Shown piece after piece: positions 21,741 through 32,749 of a stretch of 64,000 nucleotides of DNA (its first letter is position 1; the number at the start of each line of letters is the position of its first letter). The notes under the pieces are model-generated. The model saw nothing but the letters and a program-made list of their open reading frames with translations. It did not search any database and was not told the DNA's origin. This DNA is from Protopterus annectens (lineage: Eukaryota > Chordata > Ceratodontiformes > Protopteridae), in the NCBI RefSeq assembly GCF_019279795.1, contig NC_056749.1:577519165-577583164 (forward strand), written 5' to 3'. Both the position numbers and the translations under genes were made by a program.

Positions 21741-22899
21741 GTTTTTTTTCACCAAATACTGCTGTCAGTCTTACCCAGATTTCAAGCACCATTTTCGACT
21801 TCACCATAGAGCATCTCACCAGTCCTGTACTTTTTCCTTCTTTCAGCCACAGGAAAAAAAAAGGAAATTTCCAAGCAGCCTTTGCTCCTTCATCAGGCTA
21901 CAAGTATGCCTCAGCTATATCTGGATGATTCGGCTGTGGGCAGTTTTGGGTCTTGAAATCATTAATCTCTTTCCTTGGCTCCTTCTGGTTTAGTCTGTAC
22001 AGCCACCGTGGACTTTGGGAAGGGAGATCCTCTGTGGTTGTTGGCATGCCCTTGGCAAGCAGCGAATACCCTATGTTTAGCCCTACTTGGATACCTGTCA
22101 CTAAGGAGGATTTGCCCGTTAGTCAGATTCTATAGAATTTCTGTCAAAAAGAAGCAAAAAGTTAGACATTTCATCCCCTGTTTCTGTTACTTTAGATAGG
22201 AGTTACTTTTTGGACTTGGCTCACAGTTTAGTTCAGGCTCTTGACCCTTCCGATTGTGGTGTTACAGGTAAGAGAAAAAACATTTTTTCACTGAAGATTT
22301 TCAGGTTATTGAATAGGAAATTGATTGCAAGGGAACAAATTCCGATTTCTTTCCTCAGGTGTCTTATTCTGACTTTGTGTATCTTCTGGTAGTCCATTAA
22401 AAAGATTTTCTTTTTCTGAAACCATATCCAGAATGACTCCATTGTTTCAGTGAGAACATGATATTCCACTGTTTCTTAAGAAATATAATTTATCACAGCT
22501 AGAATTTCCTGAACCTACTCCACTTCCTCCTGTTCTGCTAGTATTAGAAGATGCTTTTATTACAGTCTACAACTTGCCTGACAGCCAGCCTCCTGCCCAG
22601 AAGAGAGATTGTATAAAGTTCCACAATCTTATAAGTTTTTATTTTCTAACCCCAGATATGACCCACCAGTGACTTCCTTGGTAAATCCTGTTGGTAAATG
22701 CTAACCTTTTCCCCTCTGTTAAGGATGGGAAAGCTTTTGCAAGAGTGAGAACACGTTAGACAGTTCTTTTTGCATCTATTCTTAATAATTAGTTAGAAAA
22801 TGAATGCTTTTCACTGTTCTTTGGTGGAAAATTTTGCCTTTTTAATACTTTTTCATTGACTACTGCTGTCAATCTTACTGGGGTATTGGGCATAATTTA

Positions 22900-23437
22900 G
22901 GGTCTATATTAGAACATCGAAGTTTCACAACTTCGCATGTTATAATATCAACCCCTATTCAGCGAACGCTGACAACATCGAATATGCAGAACAGCAAATT
23001 TTTTCCTAGGGAAAAAATTTGCTGTTCCGAAACACATAACACAACACAAGCACACCAAACAAACAGCAATCCACACACATACACCTAAACTCTTACATCT
23101 AATCCTACACTAAACTATACATACACCACTAACTATCCACTTACTTTAACCCAAACCCTAACCCTAACCCTATCCCTAAGGTCCGTCACTATCACACACT
23201 CACCTCACCCTAACCCACCTAACCCTCATGTCCATACAATCGCACACTTACCTGAACCCGACCTGTAACTTTCCACCACAGTGCTGAAAATAGGGAAGAG
23301 ACAGAAGCGGACAACCAAATTCTTTTCCTAGGAAAAAATTTGGTTTTCTGCAGCTTTGCTATTTTCAGCGTTCCCTGAATAGGGGTCGATATTAGAACAT
23401 TCGAAGTTGTGAAACTTCGATGTTCTAATATAGACCC
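22900..23437. mobile_element. Foldback MITE with 9-bp target duplication
   Basis: Terminal inverted repeats start GGGTCTATATTAGAACAT and end in the reverse complement; the pairing extends through the CCCCTATTCAG block for roughly 75 bases, with some mismatches. Within each arm, a shorter palindrome surrounds TTTTCCTAGG. The flanks CATAATTTA (22891-22899) and CATAATTTA (23438-23446) are identical, a perfect 9-bp target-site duplication. No coding frame is present. A 9-bp duplication fits Mutator-like elements; the superfamily is inferred. Confidence 0.85.
23149..23179. repeat. Telomere-like CCCTAA repeats inside the MITE
   Basis: Three near-perfect CCCTAA units with degenerate neighbours (AACCC, CCCTATCCCTAA) form a short tract in the MITE's middle. 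More scattered CCCTAA or ACCCTAACCC units follow near 23208-23225. Confidence 0.8.
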
Positions 23438-23465
23438 CATAATTTAGGCTTCACCACAGAACAAA

Positions 23466-24060
23466 ACTCAAAAGCAAAAAAGATGTCAGTGATAAATGTC
23501 CTCAACTATCTTAATAATATGTGGTCCCCACAACCATTAAAAGTTATTACAGACAACAACACAGTTATGTGGCACATAAACAAGGGCGAACCAGATTTTA
23601 CACTCTGTGCAGACTAGCTGTGGTAACATGGGATATAGCTTTTCATTACAGTCTGACTTTGCAGGCATTATACATCCTGTCAGAGCAACATGTTGTAGCA
23701 GACAAGCTGAGCAGGACCATGACAGGCACTCACAATTGTAAATTGGATCAGGGGGTCTTCCAGAAATGGATCCAGCTGTGGAGAACACCTCCAGTAGATC
23801 TGTTTGCCTCCATTTGCAACAATCTGCTGGCAAAATTCTACTCCAGGACTCTATGCAAGTAGGCCTGGAAAACAAATGCATTTTCATTTCCATAGACTGG
23901 GCTGTCCCTACATGTTTTCCACACTTTCCACTGATATCTAGGGTCATTTTGAGGATTCAGAAAGACTCCACAATGATCATTGCTGCTGTCCTTTCTTTCA
24001 AAAATGGTCAAGAGCAATTACCACATGCTTGCCCACAGACTTGACCTACTTACAAAAGAC
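23466..24060 (+). pseudogene. DIRS RNase H and connector
   Basis: In the DIRS RNase H order, TDNNTVMWHINKG (near 23555) is followed by TLCRLAVVTWDIAFHYSLTL, LSEQHVVADKLSRTM (near 23690) and VDLFASICNNLL (near 23800). This matches residues 236-310 of the RNase H in the DIRS at 9807-11132. The first catalytic Asp region is missing and the frame is interrupted at 23862. Confidence 0.75.
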
Positions 24061-24842
24061 AGTGGGTGTTTGATACACCCCTTCTTCAAATATCTTCACC
24101 TAATTGCCTGGATGATGATTTTTAATTCCTTTTATACACCTATTTTCTTAGGCTGTGCAGCAGGTATTAAAGGAGGCAAAGACAATATGCCACCAGCAAA
24201 TCAGATATTAGCACATAGAGCAGATTTTCTATTTGGTGCCAAGGCAAAAATCAGGACTCTTTTAAGGCTAGCATTTTTCTGGTTTAACAATATTTGTGTG
24301 AGTTATTATCCTCTGGCCTTTCTTACTCCTCTGTCAAGATGGACTTGACAGACAACACCTGAAATTTCAGATTCCTGCTTTGGGAATTTGTAAATAGGGA
24401 ACTCCTTTGCTGGAGAGACCAGTTTTATCTGAAGCCAGGTCTCCCATTCTCCCTCCAAGCTGCAACTTCAGATAATTCAGATTTTGCTTAGATAGCAGTA
24501 TCTATAGATGTAAAAGTGCAGGGTCTATAGAACAAAATGATAAGACCAAATCACACAGACTTAAAAGAAATGTTGGTAGTAATAAATGCTGTCAACTCTG
24601 TCAATTATCAGACAACATCACAGTAATGTGGTAAATAAACAAATAGCGGAACCAAATCTTATCCTCTATAGGGTACAGACCAGCTGTCGTAGTCAAGGAA
24701 ATGGCTTTTCAGCACAAACCTACTCTGCAAACATCCTACATACCATTAGAGTAAATTTTTGTGCCAGACCAGCTGAGCAGGACAAGGGCAGACCATCACT
24801 AATAAAAATGACCTTGGAGGACAATTACAGCATACACAATTA

Positions 24843-25070
24843 AAATCATAACATCATAAAGTAGTTTACTAACTTGTTGGTACTAACCCTGGAGAAAACA
24901 ATTCTTGCCTTCTGTCTTACTTTTAAAGTATGAAAGCATTCATGTAAATAGTGTAAATATGTTTTAATTGATGTTTTTTGTAACAATTGTATATCACCTG
25001 TGTTTACTTTTGTGAAATGGTGTACATTTAAAATAAACAATAAAGAAATATTATTGAAAAAAAAAAAACT
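24843..25070 (+). other. Retroposed insertion with poly(A) tail
   Basis: About 220 bp separate two parts of the DIRS RNase H region that are adjacent in the other copy (aattgtaaattggatcagg at 23732-23750). The insert ends with AATAAACAATAAAG, a short spacer and a 12-A run. This is the signature of a reverse-transcribed polyadenylated RNA, such as a 3' UTR retrocopy or a short LINE end. Its source is not recognised. Confidence 0.6.
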
Positions 25071-25924
25071 GAATCAGGAAGTCTTCTAGGAATTGATCCA
25101 ACTACGGGGACCACATCAAATATATCTATTTGCCTCCATTCACAACAATTAACTGGCAAAATTCTGCTCCAGGACTTCATGCAAGAAGGCCTAGAAACAG
25201 ATGCATTCCCATTTTCTTGGACATCCTATTTACTGATATCCAGGGTCATTCTAACGATTCAAAAGGATATCTGAAGATCATTGTAATGACTCCCTTTGGT
25301 CCCAGACAGCAGTGTTTCTCCTTTCTTTTGGACATGACCAAGGACACGGACTGGGACCTCCTCACAGAAGACAGGGTTTTTGAAACACCCTAACTTGTTA
25401 CAACTTCAACTAACTATTCAGATGATGCAATTCCCTTTAGGCATCTGTTTTCTGAAGATGTACAGAAGGTATTAAACGAAAAAAAGAAAGACAGTAATCA
25501 AAGGAAAGGCGCTTAGGAAGGACCACTCACACACGACCAGGTAAAAACTGGTTTAATGTCCCAAACTAAACAATAATCACACACAAGCACATTAACAAGT
25601 GACTGCATTTTCATCCATGTAGAACACTTCATCAGATGTAAATCAACTTAAACAAATACACCCTTTTTATATATGCTGTTACCATGAACCACCAATGAAA
25701 ATCGTAAATTCATTAAACAATAACACCTGGATTAAATACTTTAAGCACATGTAAAAACTTAGGCACATCATTAAATAGACTACAATGAATACTACAAAGA
25801 TGACAAAATAAAAGGATAAAAATATCGAAACATATTGTATAAAAAATAAAATATATATATAAAATATACTTTAAAATTCTATATAAATACAATAAATGTT
25901 CTGGAGAGGGAATGGGTTAAATTT

Positions 25925-26412
25925 GCAAGTTTATCTGACTTTAAGGTTATTTTTGACAAATCTTTGAAGTGTATTTTTAGAAAAGGCTTGAATATTAAAG
26001 ATCTGTTAGAGTACAATTGTGCAAACAATAAACGGAACAAAGTGGGTACATTTAAATGTGTCCTACATGTCCCTTTATTAGTACTGCTGAAGCTATTTTT
26101 GTTGAAGCTAAGGATAGATATATAGTCAGTAAAACCTATAGTACATGTGATTCTAGTAGAGTTGTATATATTGCTGTGTGTGACAAATGTACAGCATTTT
26201 ATGTTGGAAAGATGGAAAGAAAGCTTAGAAGAAGGATTTATGAGCACATGTATGATATACAAAATAAAAATCAGAGAAGTGCTTTATTTAAGCATAGTCT
26301 TATTTGTCCATCAGCTAAGTTTTTATTTTTCATCTTAGAGAAAATACCAGTTTATGTTAGGGGAGCTTGTGGGAGACCAAAATTGAATACAGAGAAGTTT
26401 ACTGGCAAATAG
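25925..26412 (+). pseudogene. PLE linker and GIY-YIG endonuclease domain
   Basis: The linker reads SDFKVIFDKSLKCIF and LNIKDLLEYN (about 25935-26020), then a frameshift near 26050 leads to an open stretch 26056-26409. There a CPTCPF cysteine pair, SKTYSTCDSS and the GIY-YIG core follow: VVYIAVCDKCTAFYVGK (GIY as VYI, YIG as YVG), with the conserved arginine region LRRRIYEHMYD and RSALFKHSLICP. In PLEs this nuclease nicks the target DNA. The domain's core residues look preserved, but the RT is missing. Confidence 0.85.
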
Positions 26413-26569
26413 TTTTAGAAGCTAATAAACCACCAGGTGTGAATGATACCATCTCCCTTGCTCCCGTTTTGAAATTGAGCAGCTAGACTATAATTTTTGG
26501 AACAGCTGGTTGCAGTGATGCACTTTCACAGATTTGGTACATGTATATTTTTTAATTAAGGATTCTGAT

Positions 26570-26792
26570 CCGCGGTGGTTGGGCTGTGGTAGCGTTGTCG
26601 CCTCACAGCAAGACTTTGTCCCGTTCGATTCTCAGCTATAGCGTCTACTGTGGAGACATGCGTGAATGGGCGTACCTTCGTTGAAGGTTGTGCTTTAGGG
26701 CCGGCAGCTCAGCACGTAAAAATCAACTGCCAATCATTAGCGGACCGGAGTTCCGCTGTGGTGACCCCTAACTGGGAAAAGCCGAAAGACAC
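26570..26792 (+). repeat. tRNA-derived SINE, second copy
   Basis: The head has GGTAGCGTTGTCGCCTCACA and a clear B-box-like GTTCGATTCTC near 26623. The tail GCTGTGGTGACCCCTAACTG matches the copy at 226-503. It lies after the GIY-YIG coding end, inside the PLE. Confidence 0.75.
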
Positions 26793-27689
26793 AACAACAT
26801 AGCATTTCATTTTACACTATATGTAATAATAATATTTTATATGTAATTATACATTTTGGTCACTAGATGGTGGTAGAGGAACCGAAATTTAATGTGCCTC
26901 CTTAATGTTAGGAATTAGGATTTATTGTATTTATACAGAATTTTAAAGTGTATTTTATATATATGTTTGTAGATATTTTTTATTTTTTACACAATTTGTT
27001 TCTATGTTTTTATCATTTTGTCATCTTTTGTAGTATTTATTGTAGTCTATTAATAATGTGCCTAAGTTTTTATATGTGCTTGAAGTATCTTTAATCCAAT
27101 AATAATTATAATCTATGAAATATATTATAATAATATATATAATTATTGTTTAATGAATTTACGGTTTTCATTGGTGGTTCATGGTAATGGCGTATATAAA
27201 AAGGATATATTTGTTTAAGTTGATTTACATCTAATGAAGTCTTTTACGTGGATGAAAACTTGGTGACTTGTTAATGCATTTGTGTGTTTTGTGTGATTAT
27301 TGCTTTGTTTTGGACATTAAAACAGTAGTTGTGCGTGGGTGGTCCTTCCTAAGTGCCTTTCCTGTAATTACAAGTTTTTTAATTTTGGGCACTTTCTCTC
27401 CTTTTGACATTGTTTATTGGTGCTGTTTTTAAGAAAATAAAGCTGCTACTGGGAGATGATGTATTAGCAAATGGAAAAGATTTTCTAGTTTGTGTCAAGA
27501 CAAGAACGTGGGCAATTTAAACCTATTATTTCTCTCGTTATGCAATGTTTGTGTGAGTTATTAACTTCTGTCCTTTCTTACTCCTCTCTCAAGGTTCATT
27601 TGCCAGCCATTTCAGCATGATTGCCAATGCATTCCCTTGTTAAAATGTTTTTGAGTGGGGTGTTACATACCAGACTTCCTACAAAACAG

Positions 27690-28330
27690 ATGGTTCCTCC
27701 TTGGGATCTTAGCTTTGTTTTAGAAAAATCAACTTGTGCGCCATTTGAACCAGGTCATCAAGCTGATTTGAGGTTCTTAACATGGAAAACTATTGCTGAT
27801 TGCACTGATTTTTCAAGAAGAGTGTCTGAGTTGCAAGCTCTTATAATGGGTTAACTTTATCTCATTTTCCACAAAGATAGGGTTTCTTTGAGAACTAATC
27901 CACCATTTTTGACTTGTGGTATCCATATTTACTTTGAGCCAAGCTAGCTATCTTCTTTTTTCTTTCCGCAACCTAAAAATGAGGGAGAAAGGATTCTCTA
28001 TAATCTGTATGTCCACGGGCAACTCGGATGCTATTTTAACAGAGCTAAAGCTTTCAGAAACTCTGAATAGTTATCCATTTCATATGAAGGTAAAAAAAGT
28101 GGACAACCCATGTCAAAACATACTTATCTCCAAATAGTTGTCATACCTAGCACAATAAGACAATTGCAGTCAGGGTCCAGGCTCACTCTACCAGGGCCTG
28201 GGCTTCATTCGTGACTTTTTGGAAAAGGGTGGATTCTAGAAGTATTCTCAGAGCAGCAACTCGGTCCTCTGTAGACACCTTTACAGTGCACTCCAAGGTA
28301 GATTCCTTCTCCAGGTCTAGAGCAGGCTTT
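27690..28330 (+). pseudogene. DIRS tyrosine recombinase, decayed
   Basis: VPPWDLSFVLEKSTCAPFEP, LRFLTWKTI and FSRRVSELQAL (near 27815) line up with residues 9-58 of the recombinase at 11425, keeping the first catalytic Arg. YLIFHKDRVSLRTNPPF and KNEGERI follow. The H-x-x-R region survives only in degraded form near 28180 (RLTLPGPGLHS), and stops are scattered. It is inactive. Confidence 0.75.
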
Positions 28331-28429
28331 GCTTGTACCATTCTCCATTGATTCCTAGACCCTCATCCTTCCTCCTCACCGTCTGTATAAGCAATGCTAC
28401 CCATATAGATAAAACTACTACAGTAGTGA

Positions 28430-28520
28430 TTAAATAATGAACATTGTACAGCTGAAAAAGTAAATTTACTGTAACATTAGATGTTGATGTGATCACTGGC
28501 TGCAGTAGCTGCTCCCTCCC
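28430..28520 (+). repeat. DIRS internal complementary region (degraded)
   Basis: TGTACAGCTG, then GTAAATTTACTGTAACATTAGATG and GTGATCACTGGCTGCAGTAG resemble the region at 53700-53775. This marks the end of the coding part of the second-family DIRS. Confidence 0.55.
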
Positions 28521-28800
28521 TCAATCCTTTTTATTTGTATATATTTTTTTGCCATTGTAGGGGCTTAATTTCCTAGCATTGACCTCTTTTAGGGCTCTAG
28601 CCACCCTCTTCCAGGTGACATGAAAGCTCTGAAGTGCTTGGCACCCAAACCATTGATTTTCTTCAACTCTACTGAGGCTGGTAATGGTTTGGGCATGTGG
28701 AAGTTACCCTTAAGACCTTAAGATTTCTTTGAAACCTGGCCTGTTATCTTGAATGCTGCCTCAAGAATAGCAGCACCGGGGTTCATAATCAGAAGGCCGA

Positions 28801-29289
28801 CATAATTGAGGATCCAGTTATTGCTGGAAGACATCAACAGGTAACTGTGCAGTTTTCCCCTTGACAAGAACTTTCTTTTTTTGTCCTTTAACCCAATAAA
28901 TCTTTCAAAAGGCTAGAAGAGAAGTGAAACAGAAGGTTGATAGTAAGACAGCTGTTCTACCATCCAGTACTGACATATAATTGACACTATTTATTGCATT
29001 TTTTTTACCTATATTTTCTGGCTTGGCCTAAAAGACCTTTTAAGCATAGAACCAGAGAGAAAAGCTACACAGAAGAAAAAGTACAAAACAATTTGCAAAA
29101 ATGTAATTATCACAATTTTGTTAAACATTTTAAAAATATTAGCAAATTCAGTATGAAGAACATTTCAGTAGAATAAATAGTTTTAGAATATTGCAAAACA
29201 AGATTCAGTGGAAAAGAAAGATGATGGTCATTGTTAGTGGCAGAGTTATTGAAAATAGAAGGGATAAAGGCCGCAGATATAAAGTTAGA
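28801..29289. other. AT-rich stretch without recognised feature
   Basis: Short open frames only (one of 60 codons at 28994). It may contain the remnant right end of the preceding DIRS element. Nothing specific is visible. Confidence 0.5.
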
Positions 29290-30250
29290 TTAGCCAGATG
29301 ATTATCTGTCCTTTAAAACACTGTCCCATTTACAGATGCAGAACCAGAGACCAACATACCAGGATCAAAAAAGGTGTTTGAAAAGCAGACGTAGCAGAGC
29401 AAGGACTAAATCAGGGTACTTTGGGACGAGCTTAACCAAGCATTACTCACCTGGAAACCAAATCTGTCTTCTCACTTGTATCTCAACCTTAACTTGCCTT
29501 TCTGTCCTGGCAGTTGCCTGAATCTCTTCAGAGCTGTTCAGTTGAAAATTACTTATGACCAATGGATCTTAAGCATCTTCTCTTCAGGGTATATGACTGA
29601 GTTTTGGACCCTCATCTTTTTCATACGGATTTCTTTTATTCCAACAGATTAGATGCAGTTTACCCATTTGCTATCTTCAACCAGCAGAAACAAGGGAGTC
29701 TTTAAAGTGATACCTCAGAGGAAGAAGGACACGGGATTCTATTCACGACTCTTTGTGATGTACAAGGAGGTAGATGATGGAGACCAATACTAGACCACTC
29801 CAAGCTCAATAGCTTCCTAAACTTGTCGACATTCAAAATGCTCACCCTGCAGTCCGTCATTCCACTACTGTCCTTTTTGCTTGAGGCATTTGTGGTCAGT
29901 GTAAATCTCCAAAATGCCTTTCTACACTGTGGTTCAAGGTGGGAGACTGAGCACGTTTAGGTTACATTCTTCTCTGGACTGCCCACTGCTGACAGGGTGT
30001 TTGCAAAAGTACAAGGCACCAGTGATGTCATTCCTGAGAACCAAAGGTGTCCTCATTTATTGCATCCTGCAGGCATAAACAGGGGATAAACTGCAGAAGC
30101 TAAACTTTGCCTTGGGCTGCCTAAAGATGTCTACTGTTACATGCACACAATAGTTTGTTGTTTCGCTGAATTGCTGGTGCTTAATCTTCAGAAACATACG
30201 TACTGCATTGGAGAACCCTTTTTCTAAATTTGTCTTATTCAGTAATTCTT
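29290..30250 (+). pseudogene. DIRS reverse transcriptase relic
   Basis: Joining frames gives, in order, a gag-to-RT lead (29336-29520), KITYDQWILSIFSSGY, RKKDTGFYSRLFVMYKE (29730), WRPILDHSKLNSFLNLSTFK, MLTLQSVIPLLS, VVSVNLQNAFLH (29900), and a later LGLPKDV... segment near 30115 matching the post-catalytic RT helix. The YxDD region is not recognisable. Many stops; an old, single-domain remnant of a DIRS-type RT. Confidence 0.6.
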
Positions 30251-30320
30251 GTAGGATTTTGAATAATTTCTTGAGAAAAATTGGGGCAGCACCTGGTATA
30301 TCATCTGTTATCTTTAACCC

Positions 30321-30815
30321 TTATCCAACAAGTTTGCTTGTGGCACTCAAATTCCCACAGTGAGTGACCTTTTTGTTTAGGTCTGTAGCACAACATCCCA
30401 TGTTGAACACTTGGAGAATTTTTCTTGTAAAACTATTTGCATGAGGGAGAAAGTTCTTAAGGTTTATATGGACCACCAGAAACAGAAGCGTTGTCCTATT
30501 TGTATCATTGAGTTGTGCAGCAGCCAGCCATCTTTTACTGATGTCCCTTGTAAGAAAATAAAAATTAAAAAGATGGAGTATACCCACTGAGAGAAGGAAA
30601 AATGGCTGGGTGCATACATTGTCTCTGTACCACATAACATTCCTGTCCTTGAGGGCTAAAGCACCACAGATAAAGTTGCATAACTGCTGGTCTATAGTAC
30701 CATATTGACTGAGGTCTCTGGCATCTCTCTTTTGGAGGCCACCATGTCTCTGAGTATTGGCATATCCTTCTACACAGTCTTTGTATATTGCCATCACCCC
30801 TGATGCCACCTGCAA
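30321..30815 (-). CDS. Unrecognised 164-codon ORF
   Basis: The longest open frame in its neighbourhood reads on the minus strand (MQVASGVMAIYKDCVEGYA at the start; DISKRWLAAAQLNDTNR in the middle). I do not recognise a family. It could be the remnant of a transposase or RT C-terminus, or chance in a low-stop region. No start context or splice signals support a host gene. Confidence 0.25.
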   Translation of the reverse strand: MQVASGVMAIYKDCVEGYANTQRHGGLQKRDARDLSQYGTIDQQLCNFICGALALKDRNVMWYRDNVCTQPFFLLSVGILHLFNFYFLTRDISKRWLAAAQLNDTNRTTLLFLVVHINLKNFLPHANSFTRKILQVFNMGCCATDLNKKVTHCGNLSATSKLVG

Positions 30816-30839
30816 TGCTCATTTTATTGTCTTTGGTGG

Positions 30840-32740
30840 GTAGGAAGATATTCCTTGAATCCTAGTTCAAGGGAACATCTATGTTTGAATGGAGGCTTAG
30901 GGCACCCATCATTGGCTCTACCCTCTGCAGTGATGAAACCAGGTAAGAAAAGGTTGAGGCCATCTAAATAACTGATTTTGGATCTATCTAATAACTCACT
31001 TGCAGTCCCACAGTATGGGTGCCTTATTGCCTAGTGTGTTATTCAAGGCATCCCTTCTAGACTGGCAATTGCTAGCCCAGGATTTCTTTAAGCTTTCATA
31101 ATATCAATGAGTTGAAACTGATTATCCCGTATTTTCAGGCCCCTTCCAAGTTAGACAAAAAGGCACACCATCCCCCCACCCCCCCTTGAGAGAACCGGAA
31201 TGCTTGGAGTCAGCAAAGGAAAATAATTTGACCTATATGTCTCAACCACCTTCTCCCTTAAAGTAAAATTTGTACTAAAGATACCTTCTCTTCAGGGTTT
31301 CCCCTCAGGACATCTCCTTTGAGAAGTCCTTGCCCTAATCAGAGGACACCTTAAGTGACATTGAAAGGAGGTTGTGTTTGCTAAGAGGAGGTAGCCTGGA
31401 CCTTCTGGGCCTGAACTCCCCATGACTGTTAGTGGTACATCCACTCGATGAATAAATATTTAAAGAGAAGAGGTTTCTCAGGAATTAGAATGCTAGCTTC
31501 TTGTCCCTAGGAGAACTGATCATTTCTACAGTGTGGAAGAACCTTTATTTATTTATTATTACTACTAAGAAATATAAGGTGGTTCCTACCTCAAAAGCCC
31601 TTTCTAATGACTTGGAGAGCAGAATATTGGACTATGCTTTGGGTAATAGGTGCATACATTGGCAACCATAGCCTTCAGAGAACAAAACTGCCAAGCTCAT
31701 AAGAGTAGGGAGAAAGTAATAAGGTTTTATATGGACCATTAGTTAGAAGAATTTCTCCTCTAAGAGTTAGCCCTTTTACAGATGTCAACCATATCAGTAT
31801 CAGGCCAAAAATAAGAGATAAATGAAGGATGCCCAAGGGTCTAGGGCCCAAGACCTTTTAAGGGAGACAAGTGACTGTCTTTCACCCTTTTCCCCTCTCC
31901 AGCCCATAATCCCTCTCTCTCCCTCAGATCACCCATCAAGGTAAGGCAATATTTCAAAGATAGTAACAAACTCACAACCCCTAAAATGGCCATCAAGGTT
32001 TTCTATACTAGAAACAAGGGTATGAACTTGAATGGGAGCATGTCAGGTTGCCAAATGTAATTTTGGCAAACAAAAAATGATCAAAGCAAGTTTGGTGAAT
32101 ATAGACTGATCAGAGTATGTTTACTGAAACTACATTTGTCAACAGTGGAGTTTGCCTGCTTCTCCACTGCTGTGCAAACTTGATGTTGGTGTATAAAAGT
32201 TCAGGGATATGGGGGTGAACGGAGCTTGCCCCCTTCAAAAAAACTTTCCTTGGAATGTTTGCTGAAGGTAGTTTTGGCGACTACTTTTCATAGGGTTTAC
32301 ATTCACCAAAACTGCCTTTGGTGTGTTGACATAAATCCAGTTTGAATTTATCAACATATTGGTCAGCCTTTTTTTGAATGAGGATAAAGCTGCAGCCTGT
32401 TTTCCCCACCCCCAGTATTTTATTCTTCAGCAGAGGAAAAGTCTGCACAATTGGCTAAGGTTATAAAGAAAAACTATAACCTGACATTATAGGTTTGATT
32501 GGATAATAAAAGCCAGTTTTGACTCAAATATCCACGAAATGCCAGCAACTCCTTTTGTTTCCTTTTTGCCATCACATGTTTGATGTTTCTCTTGTTCTGA
32601 AAGGGACATATGCCACCAGAATGCCTAAAACCTGAACGTCGGGGACATGAATTTTGGTTTCTCAACTTATAATTCTGCTATGCAAGAATTTTGATTATGA
32701 GGTCAGCAGGACAGTGCTATAATCACCTTAAACAGGAGAT
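30840..32740. other. Unassigned, probably old repeat DNA
   Basis: No open frame of note apart from 63 codons at 32474-32665. A weak imperfect inverted arrangement is visible at about 32080-32370 (TTTGGTGAATA on one side, ATTCACCAAAAC on the other), which might be a decayed foldback element. Nothing else is recognised. Confidence 0.4.
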
Positions 32741-32749
32741 ACTTAATGT

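Larger units (their letters stand above)
21870..24360 (+). mobile_element. DIRS element of a second family, internally deleted
   Basis: The gag-like part (about 21870-22740) matches the DIRS copy at 46900-48100: both share VCQKETKS-like sequence (CAAAAAGAAGCAAAAAG here, CAAAAAGAAACAAAAAG there) and CTTCCTCCTGTTCTG/CCTCCAGTTCTGTC blocks. A MITE (22900-23437) follows. Then RNase H resumes at 23466 (VITDNNTVMWHINKGE, YILSEQHVVADKLSR, PVDLFASICNN), with the connector up to 24352. The RT expected between gag and RNase H is missing. A second copy of the RNase H region starts immediately at about 24361. Confidence 0.7.
25495..27375 (+). mobile_element. Penelope-like element with inverted terminal arms
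   Basis: About 400-bp arms at 25495-25900 and 26920-27375 are inverted copies of each other (for example CCACCAATGAAAA near 25690 against TTTTCATTGGTGG near 27163). Between them lies the 3' part of a PLE coding region, with a linker and GIY-YIG domain. Partial, inverted flanking copies are typical of PLEs. The RT is absent, so the copy is 5'-truncated. It interrupts a DIRS connector and contains a SINE (26570-26792). Confidence 0.8.
24361..28800 (+). mobile_element. DIRS element (second family), interrupted by a retrocopy and a PLE
   Basis: The RNase H region lies at 24361-24842, continuing at 25071-25494 (ISICLHSQQ, LLISRVILTIQKD). After the PLE the connector resumes at 27376-27620 and leads into a tyrosine recombinase (27690-28330). 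The internal complementary region is near 28430-28520, and the tail near 28619 (ATGAAAGCTCTGAAG) is shared with the DIRS at 53884. The line-up of the interrupted pieces with the uninterrupted copy at 23466-24360 shows where the insertions occurred. Many stops are present. Confidence 0.75.

Noticed and set aside
32047-32377. Possible foldback DNA transposon
   Set aside because: The inverted similarity is weak and discontinuous, and no target-site duplication could be found.
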